In this document: piece by piece, positions 7,101-17,400 of the stretch | Layout of the letters: every line of letters begins with the position of its first letter | Numbering within the stretch: position 1 is the first letter of the stretch | Assembly (NCBI GenBank): GCA_037139195.1 | Contig: JBAXGW010000075.1 | Coordinates: 1-19,240, forward strand | Source: JBAXGW01 sp037139195 | GTDB lineage: Bacteria > Bacteroidota > Bacteroidia > Bacteroidales > JAHJDW01 | Direction of reading: 5' to 3' | DNA: 19,240 bases | Translations under genes and position numbers: made by a program | The notes under the pieces: generated by a model | Told to the model about the DNA's origin: nothing | Seen by the model: the letters and a program-made list of their open reading frames with translations, nothing else | The model's database searches: none

Positions 7101-9184
7101 GAAATTATAATTGGAGAGAAAGTTCGTATCAATATATTTTAAATAAAACTGGATGGGGTCAGGCCCATTTCTTTCAATTTAAAAATGATGATTATCAATA
7201 TGTAAGCTATAAAAAATCGTCAAGAAAATTCGACTTTGTCAATAATGTTAAATCGGTATATGTTCAAACGGGAGTTTACCCAAATATACAGTGGGATCAG
7301 GTAAAAGCAGAGCTAAATGGTTATTTAGTTGCATTCTATAATTGTGCTTATAATGGCATTTTATTCGTAGTATTAGATTCAATAAGTGCAAATTATTGGG
7401 TGAGCCAAAATCAAGGAAACAATACAGGACAATATGGTAATTACCATTGTAAATCTTACGATTTAAATTATTTCGATTATTATACATCAGGAGCAAGTAA
7501 TCGACAAAAGATAGTTGACTTTGTGAAAAATAATATTCCAAATGGCAATTATGTTATTGCATATAGTCATGAAAACTCATTTATACAAAATGACACCTTG
7601 CTTTATCAATCATTTGAATCTTTTGGCAGTTCATTGATTAGAAGCATACCAAATAACCGACCTTTTATTGTTTATGGGAAAAAAGGAGGAGCTATTGGAA
7701 CCGCCCACGAAGTAGTTGGGCCTGCAACATCTTCTATAATTCAATTACAAGATAGTGTTAAAACACGGTGGAATGAAGGATATATTCAATCTGAACTCAT
7801 TGGACCATCTGCTCATTGGGGCTCTTTGCATTGGCGAAATCATAATGCTGAAGGAACTCCAAGCGACTACGATTCGATTCGACTAAGTGTTATTGGCATT
7901 AAAGCCAATGGTGCAGTTGATACTGTTATTTCAAATCTTGCTCCAACAGCTGCTAATCAAGACATTTTGAATTTATATGATTATATTGATGCAGCAGAGT
8001 ATCCATATTTGAAACTTATAGCATTTATGCGTGATGACACTTTGCGAACACCTTCTCAATTAAAACGTTGGCAAGTTATTTATGATGGAATGCCTGAAAC
8101 AGCTTTAAATCCAGCAATTCATTATCAGTTTAATTCTCCTGTTTTAAACGAAGGACAAGAAGTTTCAATGTCTATCGCAACACAGAATATTAGCGATTAT
8201 GACATGGACAGTCTCCTTATTTCTTATTGGATAGTTGATAATGAAAGGGTTGCTCATCCTAAAGTATATCATAGAAGAGCTGCTCACCCATCGGGAAATG
8301 TATTAATTGATACTGTAAAATTTTCTACTTATGGATTACCAGGATTAAACAGTATGTGGGTTGAAGTTAACCCAATAAATCCTACTACTACTGTTTATGA
8401 TCAACTTGAGCAATACCATTTTAACAATATCGCTCAAATTGATTTTAACATAAATGCTGATAAAATAAATCCAATTTTGGATGTAACTTATGATGGAATA
8501 CGAATTTTAGATGGCGATATAGTTTCAGCAAAACCGAAAATAGAAATACGATTGAAAGATGAAAATCATTATCTTCCACTTAATGACACTTCAATTTTTA
8601 AAGTATTTCTTCAATATCCAAAAGAATATACTGCCAGAAGAGTTTATTTCAATGATAATGGCATTGAAAAAATGCAGTTTTTCCCTGTAACTGGAAATGA
8701 AAATATTTGTAAAATTGAATACAATCCAATTTTTCCCGACGGGATTTACCAATTGATTGTTCAAGCTCGCGATATCTCTAGTAATCAGTCGGGTGATGTA
8801 GATTATAAGGTTTCTTTTGAGGTTGTAAATAAACCTGCAATTACAAATATGATGAACTGGCCTAATCCATTTTCAACTAAAACACATTTTGTTTTTACAC
8901 TTACAGGGTATGAAATTCCACAGTATATGAAAATTCAAATTATGACTATAACGGGAAAAGTTGTAAGAGAAATTGATATTACCGAATTAGGAAATGTTCA
9001 TATAGGAAGAAATATTACCGAATATGCCTGGGATGGCAAAGACGAATTTGGCGATCAATTAGCTAATGGAGTATATTTCTATAGAGTAATTACTAAGCTT
9101 AACGGCACTGAAATGGAAATTAAAACATCTGGAGCAGATGCTTATCTGAAAAATGATTTTGGGAAAATGTTTTTAATGAGATAG
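4154..9184 (+). CDS. porU2: C25-family T9SS sortase-like protein, probably PorU2
   Basis: This 1676-residue exported protein is far longer than classical PorU (roughly 1160-1280). In order it shows: a signal peptide (1-20, ending FSQ); a PorU-like N-terminal domain (about 25-150, EGVYRISYAKL and DGIFNTSDYIEFYA); and a gingipain-type C25 caspase-fold domain (about 425-775). The C25 domain has catalytic His650 in TFFGHGAG and Cys680 in LLANSCLAGDIF, so the peptidase looks active. Next come a CARDB-like Ig domain (about 785-890), an FN3-like domain ending YYWRVAVDS (about 905-990), an ILEI/FAM3-like domain (about 1030-1200), further Ig-like modules, and a type-A-like sorting/FlgD-Ig domain (1570-1676; NPFSTKT, GKVVREI, NGVYFYR). 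PorU enzymes cleave cargo sorting domains and join cargo to lipopolysaccharide at the cell surface; the same job is inferred here with the adjacent PorV2. A secreted gingipain-like protease is the alternative. Confidence 0.8.
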   Translation: MRLLSIIILIVFKSFYSFSQPYGNEWIDYSQQYYKIKIIQEGVYRISYAKLNSIGVPVSSFDPRSFQIFSNGKEVPIYVKGENDGIFNTSDYIEFYATKNTGYIDSAVYDTPSSQANPNYSLFNDTAAYFLTWNSSSPLPNGNSGNFRFQPENDINFTLYSPSLYFIRKIRQDYISRYYYGETNPITDATDPEYTAGEGWFDDLFGLQGSVSNTATKSMNTTNLYSGGPNAEIDIMVIGASNYASLSPDHHLRIQFNSQTIDTLFEGYGNFRFNRSITPSLLTNGSTSFSFTSLYDWGSSPNPGYMAVSYINIIYPHSLDLENAQNYKFYIPNTTETKSFLTLTNVNASANDSVFVYDFANKKRIPASKAGSNLKVLVENNGGLKECFLFTESSIKNVSTITPVNSSASNFAKFTNYNLNSYKQKNYIIISHSSLMNDVASYQVYRNQSGYNVLVADVEELYNQFAFGIGKHPLAIRNFCNFAVHTFDSVPKHLFLIGKAYKPEKYRNNTALYAGTLVPSYGNPPSDILFTAGLNDIYYKPAIATGRLSAKTPYHVYLYKNKVVEYEQAQQNPQEWMKRILHFGGGSNLQQQNQLSGYLNVYETLIEDTLFGGVVTKFLKSSTSPIQITTSDSLRDLMNTGVSMLTFFGHGAGIGFDQSIDHPSEYSNQGKYPFLLANSCLAGDIFDEATSSSEEFVLIENKGVIGYLASVTKSQASPLHIYSTELHRNIAYKLYGSSIGTQIQAAIKAIQSPSQNIKDACLEMTLHGDPAIKINYSALPDYEVKASGVYTTPTSVSPESDPFVLNIISTNLGRVVCDSFIVEVIRTFPDGSTYETYLKKVKATFFKDTIRLSIPVDIINGIGLNKFKISLDAYNGIPELTELNNVVEVDIFIKSNDIIPIYPYKYAIVPDQIITLKASTGNPFAPIRNYRFELDTTDSFNSPFLKTAIISAPGGVVSWTPSITMTDSTVYYWRVAVDSIVLGNYNWRESSYQYILNKTGWGQAHFFQFKNDDYQYVSYKKSSRKFDFVNNVKSVYVQTGVYPNIQWDQVKAELNGYLVAFYNCAYNGILFVVLDSISANYWVSQNQGNNTGQYGNYHCKSYDLNYFDYYTSGASNRQKIVDFVKNNIPNGNYVIAYSHENSFIQNDTLLYQSFESFGSSLIRSIPNNRPFIVYGKKGGAIGTAHEVVGPATSSIIQLQDSVKTRWNEGYIQSELIGPSAHWGSLHWRNHNAEGTPSDYDSIRLSVIGIKANGAVDTVISNLAPTAANQDILNLYDYIDAAEYPYLKLIAFMRDDTLRTPSQLKRWQVIYDGMPETALNPAIHYQFNSPVLNEGQEVSMSIATQNISDYDMDSLLISYWIVDNERVAHPKVYHRRAAHPSGNVLIDTVKFSTYGLPGLNSMWVEVNPINPTTTVYDQLEQYHFNNIAQIDFNINADKINPILDVTYDGIRILDGDIVSAKPKIEIRLKDENHYLPLNDTSIFKVFLQYPKEYTARRVYFNDNGIEKMQFFPVTGNENICKIEYNPIFPDGIYQLIVQARDISSNQSGDVDYKVSFEVVNKPAITNMMNWPNPFSTKTHFVFTLTGYEIPQYMKIQIMTITGKVVREIDITELGNVHIGRNITEYAWDGKDEFGDQLANGVYFYRVITKLNGTEMEIKTSGADAYLKNDFGKMFLMR

Positions 9185-9261
9185 AGAATTTCAAACTAAA
9201 CATACATTTTATTTCCTTCTGTATTCTTGTGTTTTTAGCAATATTATATTTTAAAAAAACT

Positions 9262-9269
9262 TATATTTG
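9262..9269 (+). promoter_or_regulatory. Candidate -7 element before the malic enzyme gene
   Basis: TATATTTG matches TAnnTTTG and ends 23 bases before the start codon, a sensible distance for a transcript start with a short leader. No TTTG -33 element is at the expected spacing; the nearest TTG (9227-9229) is too far. It suggests that malic enzyme and ruvA form their own transcription unit. Confidence 0.5.
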
Positions 9270-9292
9270 TATTCTAAAAAAATATTGTTAAA

Positions 9293-10747
9293 ATGGCAGA
9301 AATAAATTTAAACCTAGAGAATCTTGACAAAATGTTTCCTTCAAACTTTTCGGAGGAACAAAAAGCAAAAGCAAAAACATTGTTTTTGAAAAAATTATCC
9401 ATTGATGCCCATAAATTTTATGGTGGCAAAATTCAAGTTGTACCAAAAGCACCTGTTATTGGATTCAACTGGTTTAATGTTTGGTACACACCAGGTGTTT
9501 CCAAAGTTTCAACCGATATTAGAGATAATTATGATGCTTCGTATGATTTATCAAACAGAGGAAATTTAGTTGCTGTAGTTAGCGATTCAACCAGAGTTTT
9601 AGGAGATGGAGACTGCACTCCACCTGGCGGATTAGGCGTAATGGAAGGCAAAGCTTTCTTAATGAAATATTTGGGTGGTGTTGATGGAGTAGCACTTTGT
9701 ATTGATAGTAAAGATGCCACAGGTAAAAACAACCCCGATAAAATTATTGATTTCGTAAAAATGGTTCAACATAGCTTTGGAGCTATTAACTTAGAGGATA
9801 TTTCTCAACCTAACTGCTTTAAAGTACTTGATGTTCTTAGAGAAGAATGCGAAATACCCGTTTGGCATGATGATGCCCAAGGAACTGCGTGCGTAACACT
9901 TGCCGGATTGATAAACGCTTTAAAATTAGCTGGAAAAAAATTATCGGATGCGAAGATAGTTCTTTATGGTGCTGGTGCATCTAATACAACTATTGCTCGT
10001 TTAATTATTGCTGATGGAGCTAAACCCGAAAATATAACAATTTTTGATTCTAAAGGAGCTCTTCATTCGGATAGAAAAGATATTGAAGCAGATACAAGAT
10101 ATTACAGAAAATGGGAATTCTGCTTAAGCACAAATCCTACAAAAATGAATACCATGGAAGAAGCAATGAAAGGTGCTGATGCTTTAATTTCGCTTTCAAC
10201 TCCAGGTCCTGACACAATTAAGCCTGAATGGGTAAACTTGATGGCTGAAAAATCGATTGTTTTTGTTTGTGCAAATCCAGTACCTGAAATTTATCCTTAT
10301 GCAGCAAAGGAGGCAGGTGCATATATTGTTGCTACGGGCAGAGGTGATTTCCCTAATCAAGTAAATAACTCTATAGGTTTTCCTGGTATTTTAAAAGGAG
10401 CTTTAATGGTTCGTGCTAAGAAAATTACCGATGAAATGGCAATTGCAGCGGCTCATTCATTAGCAAATTATGCAGAAAAACGAGGAATCCATATTGAAAA
10501 TATTGTTCCAAATATGGACGAAGCAGACGTTTTTCCAATTGAAGCTGCTGATGTGGCAATGCAAGCAATAAAAGATGGAGTTGCAAGGGTAACCTTAACA
10601 TGGGAAGAAGCGTATAACATTGCTAAAAAAGATATTGAACATGCAAGAGCAATGACTAAGTCATTGGTTGACAATGGTTTTATAGAAAAACCAAGCCAAG
10701 CAATGTTAAACGATGCTATAAATTGGGCAATAGAACAAGTAAAATAA
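9293..10747 (+). CDS. Malic enzyme, short form without phosphotransacetylase domain
   Basis: This 484-residue cytoplasmic enzyme should oxidatively decarboxylate malate to pyruvate with NAD(P)+. Visible signatures are the N-terminal malic domain with Tyr65 in WYTPGVSKVS and Lys120 in VMEGKA, the metal-binding Glu168-Asp169 (LEDISQPNCF) and Asp193-Asp194 (WHDDAQGTA), and the Rossmann site GAGASN (226-231). The C-terminal lobe carries GDFPNQVNNSIGFPG. It is a short form; many Bacteroidota malic enzymes are about 760 residues with a C-terminal phosphotransacetylase-like domain, absent here. The segment usually like DGTAVLGLGDIGP is SDSTRVLGDGDCTPPGG (97-113), and ANPDPEI is ANPVPEI, so substrate or cofactor handling may differ. 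Cofactor choice cannot be read from sequence. It ends 4 nt before ruvA and is probably cotranscribed with it. Confidence 0.88.
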   Translation: MAEINLNLENLDKMFPSNFSEEQKAKAKTLFLKKLSIDAHKFYGGKIQVVPKAPVIGFNWFNVWYTPGVSKVSTDIRDNYDASYDLSNRGNLVAVVSDSTRVLGDGDCTPPGGLGVMEGKAFLMKYLGGVDGVALCIDSKDATGKNNPDKIIDFVKMVQHSFGAINLEDISQPNCFKVLDVLREECEIPVWHDDAQGTACVTLAGLINALKLAGKKLSDAKIVLYGAGASNTTIARLIIADGAKPENITIFDSKGALHSDRKDIEADTRYYRKWEFCLSTNPTKMNTMEEAMKGADALISLSTPGPDTIKPEWVNLMAEKSIVFVCANPVPEIYPYAAKEAGAYIVATGRGDFPNQVNNSIGFPGILKGALMVRAKKITDEMAIAAAHSLANYAEKRGIHIENIVPNMDEADVFPIEAADVAMQAIKDGVARVTLTWEEAYNIAKKDIEHARAMTKSLVDNGFIEKPSQAMLNDAINWAIEQVK

Positions 10748-10751
10748 TTAT

Positions 10752-11348
10752 ATGATTGATTATATTGAAGGCAAAATAGCTGAAATCACTCCCACTTACG
10801 TTGTAATAGACGTAAATGGAATGGGTTTCAGCTTTAATATTTCTTTGAATACTTTTTCAGAAATTAGAGAAAATACAAAATGCAAATTATATGCTCATTT
10901 AGCATTTAAAAATGAAGCATCAACTCCTGTAGGAATGGTTTTATATGGTTTTGCCACCATTTCTGAGCGAACTATGTTTCATTTTCTAGTTTCTGTTTCT
11001 GGCGTTGGAGCTAATACAGCTAGACTAATACTATCCTCAATGACAGCATCAGAAGTTCAACAGGTTATTGTTTCTGGAAATGTAGCTTTACTTCAAAAAG
11101 TGAAAGGAATAGGAGGAAAAACTGCTCAAAGAATAATTGTTGACTTAAAAGATAAATTATCGAAAGAAAGTATCGAAAAAGATTATAATTTTGCAGCTTC
11201 GAATACTGTAAAAGAAGAAGCTTTAGGCGCACTGGTAATGCTAGGTTTTATGAAAAATATTGCCGAAAAAACAGTAGACAAAATTATTAAAGAGCATCAA
11301 AACTCTACAGTCGAAGAGATTATTAAGTTAGCTCTAAAAATGTTATAA
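10752..11348 (+). CDS. ruvA: Holliday junction helicase subunit RuvA
   Basis: This 198-residue protein binds four-way DNA junctions as a tetramer and loads the RuvB motor for branch migration in recombination and repair. It is the normal length. Domain I is the OB fold (1 to about 66, IEGKIAEITPTYVVIDVNG to LYGF). Domain II has two helix-hairpin-helix motifs, VSGVGANTARLIL (about 81-94) and VKGIGGKTAQRII (about 117-129). Domain III, the RuvB-binding part, occupies about 150-198 (VKEEALGALVMLGF). The acidic-pin region reads KNEAST (53-58): the residue usually acidic in the pin's first position is Asn54, while Glu55 is kept. The start ATG follows the malic enzyme stop by 4 nt, indicating translational coupling or at least a shared transcript. 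ruvA upstream of sprA is a recurring Bacteroidota order. Confidence 0.96.
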   Translation: MIDYIEGKIAEITPTYVVIDVNGMGFSFNISLNTFSEIRENTKCKLYAHLAFKNEASTPVGMVLYGFATISERTMFHFLVSVSGVGANTARLILSSMTASEVQQVIVSGNVALLQKVKGIGGKTAQRIIVDLKDKLSKESIEKDYNFAASNTVKEEALGALVMLGFMKNIAEKTVDKIIKEHQNSTVEEIIKLALKML

Positions 11349-11453
11349 AAAAGAATGGAAAACTGCTTTTTTAAAAATAATTTGTTATTTAATTCTTGCA
11401 TTATAATAAAACATAAAAAATGTCGTTTTTAGGGCAATAAAAAAAGAAACTGA

Positions 11454-14400
11454 GTGGTAAATACCTTAAAATATATATTAAGCATCTTAAGCTTTGTAGC
11501 GGTTGTATCAATTGTTTGGCTTTCAAGCGCCAATATTGGTAATCAAATTCCGGATCGTAGATTTTTACCCGATCCTCCTGATTCATTGCCCTATCCTTAC
11601 AATAGCAACGACCCTTTCTCGGATAAAAATAATCGACCCATTTTCTTCCCTAATCCAAAAAATATTTCTACAGACGTTCAGTACGACCCTGCTTCTAATC
11701 AGTATATTTTCTCCAACAAAATTGGCGATTCAATGAGTTATGGAAATCCAACTTATATGGATTTTAATGATTATTTGACTTATGATTTAGACAAAGCCAT
11801 GAAGGATTATTGGAAGGAAAGAACAGCTTCTACTTCTTTGGGACAAGGAAAAGGAGGAGTTATTCCTACTATAAATATTGGCGGACAAGTTTTTGATAAA
11901 ATTTTTGGTAGCAGCACTATTGATATCAGACCTCAAGGTTCTGCCGAATTAATATTTGGCCTTAATGCTTCGCGAAGAGATGATCCAGCACTTGACGAAA
12001 AACAACGAAAAACACAAAATTTCGATTTTCAAGAAAAAATTCAGTTAAATGTTACTGCTAAAATAGGTGATAAAATTCAGCTAGGCGCCAATTATAATAC
12101 CGAGGCTTCATTTGATTTTGATAATAAAATGAAACTGCAATATGAAGGAAAAGAAGACGAAATAATAAAGAAAATTGAAGCTGGAGATGTTACTTTGCCT
12201 TTATCAGGTTCGCTTATAACGGGTAGTCAAGCGCTGTTTGGTCTTAAAACTCAATTGCAATTTGGCAAAACAACGGTTACTTCTGTATTATCTCAACAAA
12301 AAAGCAAGTCTTCAACTATTGAAGTTACGGGAGGTGCCCAGAAAAATTACTACGAATTAAAAGCCGATCAATACGATGAAAACAGGCATTTCTTCGTTGC
12401 TCAGTATTTCAGAAATCACTATGAAGAAGCCCTTTCAAAATTACCAATGGTTAGCACCCCAATAAATATTTCTAAAATTGAAGTTTGGGTAACTAGTATA
12501 GGTTCGGCAATCAATGAAAGTAGAAATATCATTGCTTTTCAGGACTTAGGCGAAAACAATCCTTATAGCCCTAAACTAACCCCTACATACGGGAAAGAAG
12601 CCCCTCAAAACGAATCAAATTCGCTATATCTCGATATTAAAGATAATCCATCTGTAAGAAATATCAATACTTCTAATGCAGTTCTTACTAGTTCAACCTT
12701 TAATTTTGTTGGTGGTGTTGATATGGAAAAAGTGGAATATGCCCGTCGTCTTTCGCCTAATGAATATACGTTTAATTCTAAACTAGGTTTTATATCTTTA
12801 AATTCTTCCCTTAATTCAGATGAAGTTTTAGCTGTGGCATATCAATACACATTAATTGGAGACACTACTTCTTATCAAGTTGGAGAATTTTCTAACGGAC
12901 CTATTTCTGCTCCAAACGCACTATATGTAAAACTTTTAAAAAGCACAGCCTTAGATCCAAAACTTCCTATGTGGGATTTAATGATGAAAAATGTTTATGC
13001 TATAGGAGCTTATCAAGTAAATAATCAAGATTTCAAACTTAATATTTTATATGCTAATGACGAAAATGGAGTGCCTACTGGATATATCTCACAAGGAGCA
13101 ATTAGTGGACAATCGTTAATTAACGTTTTTAATTTAGATAACTTAAATACACAACTTGACCCTGTTTCTGATGGGGTATTCGATTTTATAGATGGGGCGC
13201 AAACAAATGGAGGAACTATTAATGCAACAAATGGAAAAATATTTTTTCCAGTGTTGGAGCCATTTGGGCAATATATTTCTGACAAAATGGGAGACCCTCA
13301 ATTAGCCGAAAAATACTCATTTAAAATGCTTTACGATTCAACGAAAAGTACAGCTCAACAATATCCCGAAAAAAATAAATTTTACTTAAGTGGAAGCTAC
13401 AAATCATCCGTAAGCTCAGAAATTTCAATGAACGCCATGAATGTGCCTCAAGGCTCTGTTACTGTAACTTCTGGCGGGATAAAGCTTACAGAAAATGTAG
13501 ATTATACAGTTGATTACGCGCTTGGTAGAGTAAAAATTATCAACGAAGGAATCATGAATTCTGGAAACCCCATCAGAATATCTCTTGAAAGCAATGAAAT
13601 GTTTAATATGCAAACCAAAACCCTAATTGGTATTCATGTTGACCATAAAGTATCAAATGATTTTAGGTTAGGCGCAACTATGTTGAAATTAACAGAAAAG
13701 CCTATGACTCAAAAAATTAACATTGGCGAAGATCCAATCTCAAATACTATTTGGGGTGTTGATGGTACATATCAAATGGAATCGAGGTTTGTAACTAAAA
13801 TGGTTGATTTTTTGCCTTTTATCGAAACCAAAGAAAAATCAAATTTTACAATAGATGGAGAATTTGCTCAATTAATTCCTGGACACTCCCGAGCGATAGG
13901 TAAAACGGGAACATCATACATTGATGATTTTGAAGGCAGTAAATCTGCTATTGATTTAAAAAATATTGGAGCATGGAAACTTGCTAGCACCCCTCAGGGT
14001 CAAACTGAAGCCGGTATGTTTCCAGAAGCTGCGCCTGGAACTGGATTGAAATACGGTTTTAACAGAGCACGTTTGGCTTGGTATACAATTGATCGATTAT
14101 TTAACGATTTTACTAGTAGCACGCCAAGTCATATAAAAAATAATGTCGAAGAACAATCAAATCATTACGTTAGAAGTATTATGGAAACGGAAGTTTTTCC
14201 AAATGCTGATTCCCCAAATAACCAGCCTGTTCGCCTAAGTGTACTAAATTTAGCATTCTATCCTGAAGAAAGAGGCATGTATAACTATGACGTTAAGGCT
14301 ACCTCCGTATCAAAAGGGATTAATCAAAATGGATTGCTCGAAAACCCTGCAACTCGTTGGGGCGGTATAATGAGGAAAATTGAAACTACCGACTTTGAAG

Positions 14401-17400
14401 CTACAAATGTTGAATATATAGAATTTTGGTTAATGGATCCATTTGCTTATTCAGGTATTAATGGAAATCCTGTTCATAGCGGAGGGGATATGTACATCAA
14501 TTTAGGGGATATTTCTGAAGATATTCTTCGCGATTCTAGAAAAAGTTTTGAAAATGGATTGCCAAAAGATGCACTTGTAGTCAATGTTGATACTACAATC
14601 TGGGGACGAGTTCCAACTCTTCAGGCACTAGTAAATACTTTCGACAACGATCCGAATTCTCGCGAATTTCAAGATGTGGGATTAGATGGATTAAGCAATA
14701 CTGACGAAAGTTCATTTTTTGCCGACACGTACTTAAATAAACTTGCTTCTGCTTTTGGAACTTCATCTCAAGCTTATCAAAATGCAGCTAACGATCCATC
14801 TGGTGATGATTATCACTATTATCAAGGTTCTGATTATGACAGTCAGAGTGTCGGAATTTTAAATAGATATAAGAATTTTAATGGTTTAGATGGCAATTCT
14901 CCAACATCTGACCAGTCTCCTGAATCGTATCCTACACAAGCCACAACAATGCCCGATATTGAGGATATTAACAGAGATAATACCCTTAGTGAAGCTGAAC
15001 GCTATTTTCAATACCGCATAAAATTAAATCCAAACGAAATGGGCGTTGGTCAGAATTATATTACCGACATACTTGAGGCGCCAGTTAAATTAAAGAATGG
15101 TAATAATTCATCTGTAAAATGGTATCAATTTAAAGTACCTATTAATTCACCTGAAAAACGAATAGGCTCTATTTCCGATTTTAAATCGATTAGATTCATG
15201 CGTATTTTCTTGAAAAACTTCCAAGACACTGTGGTTTTACGTTTTGCAACTATGGAACTTGTTAGAAGTGAATGGAGAAAATACAATACCTCGCTAATGC
15301 AACCAGGCGAATATATTCCAAATGACAATCTAGGTGATACTCAATTTGAAGTATCAGCAGTAAATATTGAAGAAAATGGCAAGAGAACTCCTATTCCTTA
15401 TACCTTGCCTCCTCAAATCGAAAGAGAAATTGCTTTTGGGACAACTAGTTTAACAAGAATGAATGAACAATCACTTGTATTAAAAACTTGCAGACTTCAG
15501 GATGGAGATGCTAGAGCAGTTTATAAAACCACCGATTTTGATATTCGCCAATACAAAAAACTAAAAATGTTTGTTCATGCCGAAGCAGCAAGCAATACTG
15601 ATATTATCAATAATGGTGATTTAACTGTTTTTATTCGATTAGGAACTGACTTTAATAATAATTATTACGAATACGAAGTGCCACTTGCTCTTACGCCTTG
15701 GGGTTCTAGCACTGATGTTGATATTTGGTCAGCATCAAATATGATAGACCTCGATTTATTGAAATTACAAGATGTGAAACAGCAAAGAAATATTGATATG
15801 CGTCAAGAAAATTCAACTATATCAATAAATCAACCTTACACACTTGCCGATGGCAATAATAAAATTACCGTTGTTGGAGCTCCAAATATAAGTGCAGTTA
15901 AAACAATTATGATTGGTATTAGAAATCCAAAACAGCAATCGCTAACTGGCGTCGACGATGGTCTTCCCAAATGTGCCGAAATATGGGTAAATGAACTTCG
16001 ATTATCTGATTTTGATGAAAAAGGCGGCTGGGCTGCAAATGCCAGAGTATCGGGAAATTTAGCGGATTTAGGTAGCGTTTCTCTTGCTGGACACGTTAGT
16101 ACTCCTGGATTTGGTGGAATTGAACAAAAATTAGATCAAAGAAGCAAGGAAAATATCCTTCAATATGACTTTATTACAGCTTTAGAACTTGGTAAATTTT
16201 TTCCTGAAAAAGTTGGACTTAGAATTCCATTGCATTTCGATTTTTCTGAAGCTTTTAGTAACCCTGAATACTATCCAATGGATCCAGACGTTAAATATAC
16301 TGATGCTATTAATTCGTTTGAGAATAAAGCCGATAGAGATTCTGTAAAACATATATCTCAGGATTATACAAAAAGAAAGAGTATTAATTTTGTAAATGTA
16401 AAAAAGAATAAAACGAATACTTCTTCAAAACCAAAAATATACGATATTTCTAACTTTGATGTTACTTATGCTTATACCGAATTGTATAAACGTAACATTG
16501 AAATAGAATATAATATGCAAAAAACTTATCGTGGTGGCTTAGGTTATAGTTTTTCTAATAATCCTAAAAATTACGAGCCTTTCAAATCAATAAAGTTCTT
16601 AAATAAAAAAGCACTTAGAATAGTTAAAGACTTCAACTTCTATTTATCGCCCAAATTATTATCATTCCGTACGGATTTAGATAGGCAATATTCTGAGCAA
16701 TTGGTTAGAAACACATCTGCTGCAAAACTTATTATTGAACCTACTTATTTAAAGAATTTCACTTGGAATAGAATTTACACCTTGAAATTTGATTTAACTA
16801 AGTCGCTGAAGCTTGAACTTACAGCTAATAACAATGCTAGAGTTGACGAACCTTATGGCAGAATCGACAAAGAAGATGACGACTACAAAGAGAAACGCAA
16901 GGAAATAATGGACAATATATCTAGCTTTGGAAGAACTACTACTTATAATCATGATATAAACGTAAATTATACTTTGCCAATTAACAAAATTCCAATTATT
17001 AATTGGGTTACTGTTAGTGCACGCTATAGCGCACAATACCGTTGGCAAGCTGCTCCTTTATCAGCGTTAGAACTTGGAAATACAATTGAAAATTCAAACT
17101 CAAAACAATTGAATGGACAGTTTAACATGGTTACTCTTTATAACAAAGTAGGTTATCTTAAAAAATTAAATCAACCAAAGCCCGAAGCTAAAAAGAAAAC
17201 GGCTTATGAAATAGCTTCTGATACTACTAAAAAAGAAGAAAAAGAAAAAGTTAATTACGGAAAGCTGGCACTAGAATCTACTGTTAAACTTCTAATGAGT
17301 GTTAAAAATGCATCGTTTACTTACACTCAAACCAATGGAACTTTCTTGCCTGGATATATCCCAAAAACTAGTATAATGGGACAAGATTCAAAATTCCAAG

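Noticed and set aside
4154..9184. porU2 as a secreted gingipain-type virulence protease
   Set aside because: The C25 domain is shared with gingipains, but the PorU-type N-terminal domain, the adjacent PorV-family gene and nearby sprA fit a sortase role better. I kept the alternative in the gene entry.
11347..11373. Possible terminator after ruvA (A-run, spacer, T-run)
   Set aside because: The only pairing is seven weak A-T-rich base pairs with no GC core, so it is not a credible intrinsic terminator.
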